Part shown: one piece after another, positions 21,455 to 31,404 of the stretch | Layout of the letters: each line of letters opens with the position of its first letter | Numbering within the stretch: position 1 is the first letter of the stretch | Notes under the pieces: generated by a model | Told to the model about the DNA's origin: nothing | What the model saw: only the letters and a program-made list of their open reading frames with translations | Database searches by the model: none | Source of the DNA: Staphylotrichum longicolle | Lineage: Eukaryota > Ascomycota > Sordariomycetes > Sordariales > Chaetomiaceae | Reading direction: 5' to 3' | DNA length: 64,000 bases | Assembly (NCBI GenBank): GCA_019096155.1 | Contig: JAHCVI010000004.1 | Coordinates: forward strand, 806,001 to 870,000 | Made by a program: the position numbers and the translations under genes

Positions 21455-23089
21455 TCAAAACGCGCCATCACTCCCGCTCCATTTGCTTCCCAAGACCGCC
21501 ACTTCCCGGTTCAGCTCGTTTCCAGGCCGTTCTCCGCCCTCTAGAGCATCTGGGTTGATTGCCGCAGCCAGGCTCATGGCCAGATACGCCACTGCGGCGC
21601 TGTGAGGTTGCTGGTGGTAGTCGCTCCTCAAGAGATTAAGCACCAGCGAGTACAACTTGCGGTGAATGACATTCTCCGTCTCGCGTAGTCTTGCATGAGC
21701 TGTGTAGATGGTGCGCTGAGTGACTTGTATGCAGCGGCGCAAATCTCAAAAGCGCAAACCTTGCCCGTTTGGGCCTCCCGATACCTGGCGAGCGGTTTCC
21801 TCATGGCGCCGACAGAGGATAGTAGCGTGGTTAAAACCCGGCAGACCCGGCAGACCCGGTATGCCAGCAGGCATGCTGGTCAGCACATCTCGCAAGGATT
21901 CAACATCCAGACTGGAGTGCGAGACAGCAAAGCCGGCAGCACCCAGGGCGGTCACGAGTAACACATCGTACAACCGCGCTGCCCTGGTGGTGTTTGTCCA
22001 GCACGCATCAGCGAGCCGCCGCTCTCCTGCAATGGCGGAAATGGTGTGTTTTAGCCCGGCCAGAATTTCCTTTGTCGTGCCCGTCGCTGGGATCAGGGAG
22101 CATCGCCCGTTGCTGGCCTGGACTGTTGATATGTCAGCCGTGTCGACTTGGATGGGTAAGTCCTTTGCCTTGCTGCACTGGTATGGAGACCTACCGACAC
22201 TCTCCAATTCTGAGAACAGCTCGATGGCGCGATCGAGGGCGGGCCTGACGTGGTTGGCGGCCCCTTCAATGTACTGCCCCGGGCTGAAGCTTGATATTAT
22301 TAGTCTTTGGTCTTCAACGACGGCTGTAGTGGCGGCTGGTATTTGGAGGGCTCGGGGGAGGAAGGGTGAGAGATTCAACCACCAGTTACCTGTCACGCTG
22401 TCCCGTAGCCAAATCAAATGGGGCAAGACTGGCTAGAGCATCGACAAACGCGGGCGTGTCTATTGAGTTCTCTGCTGCGCCCGCCATGCTGTAGCGAGCG
22501 GTTTTTTCGACAAACTTTCGGAGGAACATGTCGTCTGACATGCTATTACGGTTGACGCTGACGGCGAAAACAATGTTTGGATTGGGATTAATCAGCCGTG
22601 GGGACAGGTGACCCTTGGGGTTGCAGAAGTCTTGACACAACGCCTCGATTGCCTCCTCAGCCATTTCTCGGCTTTTCACGGTGGGTTCGGCAAAGATGGT
22701 GCGGTGTTCGAGGCGCATCTGGGGCAGGGGCAATGTCAGTAAAAAGTGCCTATGAAACGAAAATGATGCTTGACAAACTCAAAGTAAAAAGCAACAAGAT
22801 CGTGGTTATGCCCGGTTATCCTGGCTGGAGGGAAAACCACAAAAGAGAATGGAAGGACTCAGTGGCCGACTTTGTGATATACGCTCTCTTTCCCACTGCA
22901 GCCGCCCTGCCCAGCGTCACCTGCAGCGGTGTGAAGTCGGCGGACAGTGGCACGCCAAGCCGATTCGGAAGCAAAAGGAACAGTGAACCTGGCCGCAAGT
23001 TCGTCCGTTAGGGTTTTCTGGCCCTCGGTTGCCTCGAAGATCAGCACATTCAGGGTCAGAAAGCGACCGGTCCTCGGCGGGCCCGCCAT
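21455..23089 (-). CDS. hypothetical multi-exon protein
   Basis: A five-exon model (22883-23089, 22390-22718, 22195-22283, 21785-22122, 21455-21715) gives 407 residues and closes in frame. It begins GPPRTGRFLTLNVLIFEATE and includes FVEKTARYSMAGAAENS, GAANHVRPALDRAIELFSEL, ARLYDVLLVTALGAAGF and SAAVAYLAMSLAAAINPD. A run PGIPGLPGLPGF comes from a nine-base repeat at about 21840-21862. The text is mostly helical with two hydrophobic helices. I do not recognise the family. The last four exons rest on good splice signals (CTTCAG, AACAG, CTCAG acceptors); the first joint (donor GTATAT, 164-nt intron) is the least certain, and translation could instead begin at ATG 22718. Confidence 0.5.
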
Positions 23090-24255
23090 GGCTGCGACCA
23101 CTGTGTCAAGGAGAAATAGATTAGAACGGCGTGGAGCAAAGCGCAGTTGGTGTTTCCAAGTCAGTCTTAATGGGGGGCGGCGAATGAGGTGGTGATGTCG
23201 ACAAAACACAACACAAATCGCGAGCTCCCGCAGGGCCGCACTTGGATCTTGCCACACTTTATCGTCCATTCCATCGACAGGTTTTGAGCATCAAATGGCC
23301 ATAGCGGCGGACGAATTTGGGAAATGGACGTTCCTTGGCACTGGACCTGGATGCTGACAGAAATGTGACAAGTTTCATGAGACGGCGAAAGGAGCTCAGC
23401 AACTGGCCTAAAGACGAATATCTCCTCCATCGCTTCTGAAACGCAGGTTTTGCCAACTTCGCGAAGAAGAGGAGTCAGAGACCGTACCGGTGTCTCGGAT
23501 ATAACGGATTGCCAGTGATGGTGGAAGGGATTCTCTCTCTCTCTTTCTCTCATTCTGACTCTCTCTCCTTTTTTCTCTTTCGAGGGCTGTCGTTCAGCTT
23601 GTCTAAGCCTTGTCCGGTTGCACCCCGTTCCCAACAACAGTTTTAAGGCGTTTCCGGGCTCAAAGAAGCGAGCGGGGCCATTCTCCTGTTCACAGTTTGG
23701 CGTGACTGTGGCGGAGCATGTGCAGACCACAGGGGCTGGCAGGGGGTTCGGACCGTGGGGGGACAAACGCGGATATTCCAGGCCGTCGGGTCTCTTAACA
23801 AAGGCGGTCGTTGAGCTTGTCCAGCCGCATCTTAGCTCAAGGAGCGTGTTCAATCCGTCCCCAGGCTGAAAGACGCGACCGCTGCGATCCCCACCCGTTT
23901 GCCGTTTTGCGCGAGTGCGGCTGGGGCATGTGGCGGCCAAGCAAACAAAGAAGGTCTGATTGCGCCTCTTGTGTCTTGCCAGGCTCGCCAGGCAAACTCC
24001 CAGAGACCGGAAGCACAGGGGGCGCGGCCTGGGCGCCGCGCTCCTTTGTCTCGCATCATCCCGGCAACGTTAGGTCCCTGATAACTGATCCGGCACCTGG
24101 ACAAAGAAAAACACGGACCAAAAGTGGTAGGCATCCGGGGGCTTACCGTCTTCCTCGTTGCTCTCCTCAATTCTTCCCCAAGACTCACAGGTCTTGGATC
24201 CCAGGAAGATTTTTCCCCCTCGCCGCTATTTTCTTTGCATACGTTGGAAGCCACC
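23090..24255. other. intergenic region with CT microsatellite and two diverged repeat copies
   Basis: No gene I can support. A CT-rich microsatellite lies at about 23531-23560. On the minus strand an open frame (23167-23940) contains two similar 20-residue blocks, GRVFQPGDGLNTLLELRCGW (23821-23880) and ARFFEPGNALKLLLGTGCNR (23614-23673), about 60% identical at DNA level. The rest of that frame looks non-coding. Confidence 0.4.
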
Positions 24256-25079
24256 ATGGCCTTGTCTTTTCCATTCCGTCCCTCCACATCGGGAGCGTGG
24301 CAGATTGATTTGGAAGGGTGGAAACGCGGCTCCTTTGGTATTGACTGGACACGCAGTATTCACTCGATGGCAACGAAATGGCTACGTTATTACTTCGAGA
24401 ACAAAGCGCAAGCGGAAATTGAGTGGTAGGTTCCGACTTTTGTGCCAAAACTTGGCTACCTGACACAGCAAGCAAGCTACGGGTATGCTAACCGGGATGT
24501 ATTGATCTTGGTTCTAGCCTAGAGGCCGTCAACACACCGCCAACACAATCCGAGACAGAGTCCAACCAGTCGGATGCCATTGCTGGGTCAGCAGACTCTC
24601 CTCCTGCCCAACTCGGAGCCAAGCCAAAACCAACTGCCGCGCAGTTAGCTGAAGAAGATCTGACCTTAACCCATTGGGAACTCACGTTTTATTCGTGGTC
24701 ACTGGAGAATTTAGTCAGGGATCTGAGGCCTGCCCTGGTTCGCTCATGTTGGTTTTCGGTGATCTGGTATGCCCATCTTATTTGCCCCTTTGGACGAGAA
24801 GCCACCACCCGCCCCTTCACACATTGCCATCTCACCTAATCGGTTTGACGACGAGTCAGGCATGAGGCTAATTCTCAATCCCCGCACAGGGGTACCGCCA
24901 AACTTGCCCAACTCCGCTTCTGGCCCACCGCTGGCCACGCCTTCGCGGGCCTCTTGCTCAAAACGCTGGCGGCATATCACGTCGGCTTCGTCTTGACGTA
25001 TCTCTTGTCGTTGTATGTGGTATTCCTCAGCAAGCGCGGCGCCGAGAAGGTCAAGCAAAAGGCCCCGACCGCACCATAA
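24256..25079 (+). CDS. small hypothetical protein with C-terminal hydrophobic segment
   Basis: Three exons (24256-24425, 24518-24766, 24890-25079) give 202 residues. It begins MALSFPFRPSTSGAWQIDLE in a strong context (CCACCATGG). A Ser/Thr/Gln-rich middle follows, then LTHWELTFYSWSLENLVRDL and a C-terminal membrane-like helix GFVLTYLLSLYVVFLSKRG with a basic end. Both introns have GCTAAC or GGCTAAT branch sites. Frame choice in exon 3 is set by the acceptor at 24889 and gives clean coding text. Another frame past the stop (25078-25230) also looks coding, so the 3' end may be spliced differently (see findings). I do not recognise the family. Confidence 0.55.
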
Positions 25080-26084
25080 CAGAGGACGACCTGCGGGCTT
25101 GGCGCGGGCTCCCATTCTCAGCCACCAACTTGATCGCCGACATGAGGTACTACCAAGGCTTTATCAGTAATCCGCAGCGGAGCCCTGGGCCCTGGTATGT
25201 TGACATGGTGCTGAGCTGGCTCTGGCTGTGACGGATCAAGGACGCAAGGGATGGGTAGAGTCGGTTTGGAAGCGCCCTGTCTAGCGCTGCAAGTGTTGTG
25301 TGCATGTCATCGCGAGATTGTTGACGGACTGGGAATGCACCCAGATCGTTTGGAAAACGGAAGCATGTCGGGTCGTGAAGAGTCACCTCGACGCAATAGG
25401 GAGCATCGATATATGTAGATACTGGTTTATCATTAGACTATAGAAAACGGGCCAATTTTTGATGATGAGCAGCTTGGAACGGGGCCTTTACAGAGAGGTC
25501 TTTGCCAGAATGATGCCATGATGCCACCGCCACCCTTAGAGGCCCGGCTCTTCCCCTCTGACGGTTTCCCATCACAAGTTTTGCATTCGCCGTGTTCTTG
25601 CAACTTTGCAACCTGCCCCCCATAAAAAGAGGCTAAACATACCAGCTTCCCAGGTGGGGATGGCCTGTTTAGCTTGTGTCGCCGAGTCCGAAGCAGACTG
25701 CACCTCGCTTTTCAGCTTTACACTTGATGAGGCCTCACAAATCACGACTCTCGACCCAGAAAAAAAGGACGCTAAGCCCGTGGAGCGGCCCGTGACTTGT
25801 TGTTTAGGGATCACTAGCGAGATAGTGTGCTTCGAGCCAGCGTCCCGTCCCCGGTAAAATTTGAGCTGTTGGTTGTTGGTCCTGTGCCAAGACCAACACC
25901 CCCTTTTTTCATTCTGCCAGCTATTCACCCGCCACCCAACTCACGCATTGGACCGTGTTTGCTAATTTCCTTTTTTATGTATCTTTTCTTATTATTAGGG
26001 CCCTTGCTCCGCGAGCAAACCTCATCGTGTTTCTCACTCTCGTCACTCTTTTTGCACTCCTCTTCCTGGTTGTTACTTGACAGC
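25080..26084. other. intergenic; possible extra exon at 25080-25230
   Basis: The first 150 bases carry an open frame with text such as EDDLRAWRGLPFSATNLIAD and SPGPWYVDMVLSWLWL that could be an alternative last exon of the upstream gene. The remainder shows no gene. The final 100 bases before the next ATG are CT-rich. Confidence 0.4.
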
Positions 26085-27026
26085 ATGCGCATCGCCTCAC
26101 ACGCCGTCTGGTCCTTTGTGGCCTCCCTCGCCTGTATGGGGGCCGTTGTCAACGCCACTACTCCGTTCGAAGTCGCCTTGGTCTACCCGCGCTGGGGGCA
26201 GACATATGCGCCGACGCCAGCCATGCCCATCGTCTTTGCCGTGCGCAATGCGCACCTCGCGCGACGTATTTTCCCTGTCATCAGTTTTCAGATCAGGAAC
26301 AGCTCCGACACAGAATACAAACGAAACGGCACTTATGAGTGGGACCTGAAGTCCCTGAATTGGACTAGCAGCGAGCCTTACTTTATCTTGGGGTTTGTTA
26401 CCGACTTCGCGAAGGAGGGAGACTGGACCTTCTGGCTCAAACTGAGTTATCAAGAATGCAGTGTGGGAAGTGATGGGACATTTCACGGCGCCGCAGAGTG
26501 GGACTTCCGCAGCACTTTAATCTCCATGACTACGAGGAGTGATGGGCGCGCGCCGTTGGATCTCGTCGGTGCTACAGCCGATGAGGAGTCCTGCCGCGGC
26601 GTTATTCCCGCCATTGACATTGACGTCGGTGACGAAGTCAGGCAGGTCACATTCCAGCGCGAGGCGATCCATGACACATGCGTGGAGGTTCCAGAAGATA
26701 GGAGCGCGGGGTTCTACAGTCAATACTGCGACCTCAAGATCGACTCTGCGCGTGCCGCCAACATCTCTGCGTTTTTGACCGACTGGTGTGCTGCCCAGGA
26801 CCCACCCATCGACTGCTCTGCAGCGTTCAAGCCGTCGGCAGCAAACTCGACTACGAGCGCCTCCTCTGCCACACACTCGTCTACCGCGAATCCGTCCACG
26901 ACAGCACAATCAACGACGAGCCCGTCAACGACAGACGCGTCAAAAAATGCCGGTCAGCAGTTGAAGGTTGCGGGCACGGCGTCCTTCATGGCCATGCTCG
27001 GTGTATTTGGGTGGTTTCTGGGGTGA
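26085..27026 (+). CDS. secreted, probably GPI-anchored protein (DUF7136-like)
   Basis: Intronless, 313 residues. Residues 1-24 are a signal peptide (WSFVASLACMGAVVNA, cleavage near ATTPF). The mature start TTPFEVALVYPRWGQTYAPT and the text MPIVFAVRNAHLARRIFPVI match the fungal DUF7136 family, and four or more conserved Cys (QECSVG, ESCRG, DTCVEV, QYCDL, DWCAA, DCSAAF) suggest disulfides. A Ser/Thr-rich stalk of about 60 residues (TTSASSATHSSTANPST) leads to a hydrophobic C-terminus ASFMAMLGVFGWFLG typical of a GPI signal. It is therefore likely a cell-wall or plasma-membrane surface protein of unknown role. I chose the internal ATG because the upstream open stretch is leader. Confidence 0.8.
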   Translation: MRIASHAVWSFVASLACMGAVVNATTPFEVALVYPRWGQTYAPTPAMPIVFAVRNAHLARRIFPVISFQIRNSSDTEYKRNGTYEWDLKSLNWTSSEPYFILGFVTDFAKEGDWTFWLKLSYQECSVGSDGTFHGAAEWDFRSTLISMTTRSDGRAPLDLVGATADEESCRGVIPAIDIDVGDEVRQVTFQREAIHDTCVEVPEDRSAGFYSQYCDLKIDSARAANISAFLTDWCAAQDPPIDCSAAFKPSAANSTTSASSATHSSTANPSTTAQSTTSPSTTDASKNAGQQLKVAGTASFMAMLGVFGWFLG

Positions 27027-27375
27027 GAGTAAGGAGTCATGTTGTGGTCTGTTCGCCCAGACACCTGTACATAGGTAATCTAACTGCGGTGTTCTCTCTT
27101 GGACTTATTTCTCGAGCCCTCAAGCGTGAAGACCCCTTACTCCTGCCACCAGGAATGAGAGATTTACATTGTATTTCTCCCTGATGAACAGTGACAAAAC
27201 ACGCCCAACGCACCCCCAAACCACAGTCCCCTCCTACATGTAGTTTCCTGTACCGAGGAGCAAGCGACATCGCGTATTATCTTTGTGTCCCTGTACAATA
27301 TCTTCGGGAGCACAAGTCACTTATTCACAAGCCTTCGCCATCTCCCAACTCAGCCCACCTGCTCACATGCTCGCA
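27027..27375. other. intergenic between convergent genes
   Basis: 349 bases of 3' flanks; nothing recognised. Confidence 0.5.
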
Positions 27376-28323
27376 TTATTCCCCCAGCATCGCCCTCAGC
27401 GCGGCAGCGGCCGTCCGAGTCGGAGCCGCAAGCTCCAGCACCTCTTTGCTCGTCGTAGACGCCGTGCACTTCCCATCCCACGCGGTTTCCGGGGCATGCT
27501 TGACAGACAAAACGACGCTCCTGGACTCCTGAGGCGCTCCCGCTGCCATCGCGTCAATGATCGACAAGTCCTTGTAGCTGACGCTCTCCACCCGCGTGCC
27601 GATGTGCTGCTCCACCATCTTGACGATCTGTTCCCCGGTAACATCCTCAGGCCCGTTTAGAACGTATCGGGCCCTGTTGTGCACGGCAGGGTCCGGCTGG
27701 CACAATAGGTGGGCGGCGAAGGCGCCGACGTCGTCCGGGTCGATGACGCCGACGGGCGCGTCTTGCGAGGCCATCAGCCGGAGCGTGTGCTGCGTTCCCG
27801 TCTTGCGGTACTGCTTGATCAGCTCGGCGGCGGGCGCGAGCCAGAAGTTGGTGAAGACGTTCGGCTGCAGCGACGTCCACTGCAGGGCCTTGAACTCGGG
27901 CGAGCTGAGGAGGGCTTCGATGGCCCAGTGCGAGCGCGGGTAGTAGGCGTCGCTGTCTGGGTGGACGTTTGCGGCGGTCGTCGAGATGCGCACGACATAC
28001 TGCACGCCGGCTCGGAGGGCAGCCAGGTGGAACGTGGATTCATCGGCGAACTGGTTGGGCTGGTTGTGTGAGGCAATGAAGGCTCGGACGACCTCGTGCT
28101 CGCGCAGCCAGGCGGGCGTGATGTCAACCCAGTTCTTCTCTAAAATTTTGACGCCGGGGATTGAGGCGAGGTGCTGGGCAACAGGGCTGTTCTGAGTACG
28201 CGTGAGGGCAATGACACGATGGTCAGACAAAGTGCTGCTGGCGCTCAGCAACTTGGACAAGGTCTCGACGACGCTTCGGCCGGTGTTGCCAGTGGCACCG
28301 ACAACAAGGATGGTGGGAGCCAT
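27376..28323 (-). CDS. NmrA-like / atypical SDR NAD(P)-binding protein
   Basis: Intronless, 315 residues from ATG 28323 (MAPTILVVGATGNTGRSVVE). The glycine-rich GATGNTGRS is the NAD(P)-binding turn of NmrA/HSCARG-type atypical short-chain dehydrogenases, followed by VIALTRTQNS after strand 2 and the fold's VVRISTTAANVHPD and VFTNFWLAPAAELIKQY text. GVIDPDDVGAFAAHLL and YVLNGPEDVTGEQIVKMVEQ are typical of the C-terminal domain. The Tyr-x3-Lys of classical SDRs is absent, which fits redox sensing or isomerase/reductase roles rather than ordinary dehydrogenase work. Substrate unknown. An ATG at 28458 is in frame but adds leader-like sequence. Confidence 0.88.
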   Translation of the reverse strand: MAPTILVVGATGNTGRSVVETLSKLLSASSTLSDHRVIALTRTQNSPVAQHLASIPGVKILEKNWVDITPAWLREHEVVRAFIASHNQPNQFADESTFHLAALRAGVQYVVRISTTAANVHPDSDAYYPRSHWAIEALLSSPEFKALQWTSLQPNVFTNFWLAPAAELIKQYRKTGTQHTLRLMASQDAPVGVIDPDDVGAFAAHLLCQPDPAVHNRARYVLNGPEDVTGEQIVKMVEQHIGTRVESVSYKDLSIIDAMAAGAPQESRSVVLSVKHAPETAWDGKCTASTTSKEVLELAAPTRTAAAALRAMLGE

Positions 28324-29136
28324 TTTGGTGAGATTTAGTTGGCAAGGTATATGACTGAGGACTGCGCCAGATTTGTGAAGAGGGGGTTGTGAGCGAAGGA
28401 ACAGCAGCCCCGGTCCATGGGCTGCTTCGTCTTTTAGCTTCTTCTCGACCCCATCCATCAGGCAAATCCGAACAAACGGGTCATGCTGATTGCTTTGTCA
28501 TCGATGGTTCATGTTCACTCCGTTTCGACTGTCAGTACGACTCAAACTCCCACCATCTGGTGTCAGTGAAGTCGGCGATCGACCAGCATGCTCCACAAGG
28601 TATGACCGTATTGGTTCCACTACTGATGAGTCTCCATCTCAAAAAGTTGCCGGGTTAGTAATTTCGACCAATATCTTTTGGCGGATGTCTCCGTGGTTCC
28701 TCCGCCCGTCCCCCGTGCTTTATCACCAGGTACGTCCCATGACGACCACAGCTCATAAATGCAAAGCGCAAAAGGGGATTGATTTCGGACTGGCACGAGA
28801 ACATCGCCTGGTGAATCGAGGCACAAGCATCGATTCTTTGAAGTGACTCTTCCACAGACTTTGCACGCACCTACAATAACAACAGTGATGCTGAACCCGA
28901 CAACACAGTGGCTTTTCTTGTTCTTCGGGTTCTCTCCCGTGTACGTTCAACGTACTGTGGTTGTGGCGCCCACATTCAACAGCCTCAATTTTAGGGATGA
29001 TAATAAGACAAACACCCCTCCATCCTCCCAACCACCTCCTTCTCAACCAGAAACAAAATTCTAAATGCAAAGCCAAAGCAAGTCTATCACATCCGCCCCC
29101 ATCCAAAGCAACGACGAAAAACAAAGTCATCAATCA
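28324..29136. other. intergenic, no gene recognised
   Basis: 813 bases holding the NmrA-like promoter and the 3' flank of the transporter. No coding frame supported. Confidence 0.45.
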
Positions 29137-31404
29137 TCACAAATCCATCGGCGTCTCCCCCCTCATGATCCACACCTCCCCAATCAAAACACAACACCCG
29201 ACCGTCATGGCAATGGCGATGATCGGCAGGTTGACGCGCGCAAAATCCAAGCGGCGCACGTGGATGTGCTTCTTGCTGAGGATGTCGCGCCACAGCAGGC
29301 CGGCGAGCGAGGCGCTAAAGGCGGTGCTGAACGCGCCGTAGTTGACGCCCAGCGCCATGGTGTAGACGGTCGCCCAGAAGGTGCGCTCGGTGATCGGGGT
29401 GTGGTCGAAGTGGTGGATGACGCGCCAGGCCTGGATGACGCGCGAGAGGAGGATCGTGGTGCCGATGTTGGTGCCGGAGAACTGCGGGTGAGGTGTTAGT
29501 TCCATGTGGTTGGTGGTGGGTGCAGGGGGGGAAGGGATGGTGGAAGAGGGCCGGGTGGGAGGGAGGCTTACGTTGCACAGGATGACGGAGAGGAAGCCCA
29601 TGCCGCCGATGGCGCCGATGGTGCCCGTCTTGCGCACCCAGGCGTCCCAGCCAAGTGCAAAGATCTGGACCCAGCCTTTGGTGACGAGGGCTTGGACGAG
29701 GACGAACATGGAAAAGGCGAAGGGGACGAGGGCGAAGGGCAGGTGCGACATGACAGCGGTGGCGGTCGGGAATGTCTCCTGCGACCAGCGGTAGGCGTTC
29801 TTGGCGAGGGATGTGAGCGTTGTCCGTTCGCGTCGTTGCTGCGGCTGCGATGTTTTTGTTTCGGCGTTTTTCTCGTGATGGCCCCCGTTTAGTGAGGGCT
29901 TTTCTGGGTTGGTGCTGGCCGCAGTAATTTCGTCATCAGGATTCGTCTTCTGCAAAGCGGGTTTCCGAGGTGTCGCCCGGCCATCTGCCTGAACCGTCTG
30001 TGTGGAGAGAGAGCCGTCGGATGATGCAGACCGCTGCTCGTGGGCTGCGTTCTCCCTCGTCTCTTTCTCCTCCTGCATCGCCCGCTCCAGCCTGAGCTGC
30101 TCGACTTCTTCCCGGCCCTTGCGAGCAATCTCTCGCGTCTCGTGGCGGTGGATCCACCCAAACGCCAGATCCCACAGAAACATGATAACTGCAGCCGGAA
30201 GAGTGATGTAGTAGACCGGCTGGCTCCCCGTACTGCTGGTGGCGGCGTTGAGCGCGAGAACAGCGATCAATGTGGCGGCCATGAGGATGGCGCCGAACAT
30301 GGCGCCCTTGCGGTCGAGGAAGGGATTGACGATCTCCTCGAGGGAGAGCAATTTCCCTTGCTCTCCGGGGGCGTCTTCCTGCTCTTCTGCGGTACCCCTC
30401 GCGTGCGGGATGTTGGGGTTGACGGGCTTGCGGGTCCGCGCTTCCTCGGGGAGTTCGTGCATCTTGATGGAGTGCGGGATGAGAGACTCGTTGTTGAAGA
30501 CGATGTAGAGCAGAAATGGGAACAAGACGATGCCGGTGACGATGACCGGGACAATCATGTTTGCCGTGTACTCGATGAACTTGATCTGGAAGGCGCCGGC
30601 GAGGACGAGATTGGTCGGGTTTGAAGACACCAAGATGGCCGAAGCGATGTTGGCCACGGCGAACTGGCTGTAGATCCATGCTCGCGGATGCACGATGTTG
30701 CTGGAGACCCTGGTCATGTACGCCAGGAAGGCGGTGCCGGAGAGGATGACGGGGTCGTTGCCCACGCAGCTGGTGAGGGCGAACCAGAAGGCGTAGAGGT
30801 AGAAAAACAAGCGGTGGCCGACCTCGCCGCCCCACTGCAGCACTTTGAAGGCCAGGAAACGAATGACGCCAGAGGCGTCAATGGAGATGGCGATGTATGC
30901 TAGGGAAATAAAAAAGAGCATGATATCGAGGGGCGAGATGTGGTCGGCACCGAGCGTGCCCTCCTTGACCTCCCTCCCGTTGATGGCCTGGATGGCCAGC
31001 AGGAAGAGGTCGGCAATCAAGGGTGCGGTGACAATGTTCATGGGAAAGTTGAAGATGACATAGGCCGGAGCCTTGCCGGAGATGTGGGACCCATGGTCGC
31101 CGGGCCGGGCCCGGTTCTCGGGCTCATCGGGCTCCCGCGGCGGAATGATGCGCAATGCGCTCAAGCAGTCCAGGGAGGTGCTGTAGACCCATCTGGGGAC
31201 GGGAATGGGGATGTGAAAGGGGAAGAGGACGACGATGTCTGCAGAAAGGAGTGAGTACAAAAATTCCCGTTGGTACTTTTGCGGTTTCTTTGATGGTATT
31301 GACTTACTCGCGAGGACGAATACGACGAGGGTGACGATGGATCTCCACGACTTGATTAGGTCATAATTTGGGGGTTCAGCGTCTGTTAGGAGTCCCCCTG
31401 CCAT
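29137..31404 (-). CDS. ArsB/CitT-type (IT superfamily) anion or Na+/H+ antiporter-like transporter
   Basis: Three exons (31308-31404, 29572-31238, 29137-29481) encode 702 residues. After the first intron the text runs FVLANIVVLFPFHIPIPVP. Many membrane spans follow, with the two-fold family marks: SCVGNDPVILSGTAFLAYMT in the first half, the SNPTNLVLAGAF hairpin, and FSGTNIGTTILLSRV with GVNYGAFSTAFSASLAGLLW in the second. A long charged cytosolic loop (ETREIARKGREEVEQLRLE) separates the halves. Relatives move arsenite, citrate, sulfate or sodium; sequence does not decide. The 90-base intron at 29482-29571 keeps the frame open when retained, inserting a Pro/Thr-rich 30-residue stretch. ATG 31473 is an alternative start adding 23 residues. 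Confidence 0.85.
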   Translation of the reverse strand: MAGGLLTDAEPPNYDLIKSWRSIVTLVVFVLASKSIPSKKPQKYQREFLYSLLSADIVVLFPFHIPIPVPRWVYSTSLDCLSALRIIPPREPDEPENRARPGDHGSHISGKAPAYVIFNFPMNIVTAPLIADLFLLAIQAINGREVKEGTLGADHISPLDIMLFFISLAYIAISIDASGVIRFLAFKVLQWGGEVGHRLFFYLYAFWFALTSCVGNDPVILSGTAFLAYMTRVSSNIVHPRAWIYSQFAVANIASAILVSSNPTNLVLAGAFQIKFIEYTANMIVPVIVTGIVLFPFLLYIVFNNESLIPHSIKMHELPEEARTRKPVNPNIPHARGTAEEQEDAPGEQGKLLSLEEIVNPFLDRKGAMFGAILMAATLIAVLALNAATSSTGSQPVYYITLPAAVIMFLWDLAFGWIHRHETREIARKGREEVEQLRLERAMQEEKETRENAAHEQRSASSDGSLSTQTVQADGRATPRKPALQKTNPDDEITAASTNPEKPSLNGGHHEKNAETKTSQPQQRRERTTLTSLAKNAYRWSQETFPTATAVMSHLPFALVPFAFSMFVLVQALVTKGWVQIFALGWDAWVRKTGTIGAIGGMGFLSVILCNVSLPPTRPSSTIPSPPAPTTNHMELTPHPQFSGTNIGTTILLSRVIQAWRVIHHFDHTPITERTFWATVYTMALGVNYGAFSTAFSASLAGLLWRDILSKKHIHVRRLDFARVNLPIIAIAMTVGCCVLIGEVWIMRGETPMDL

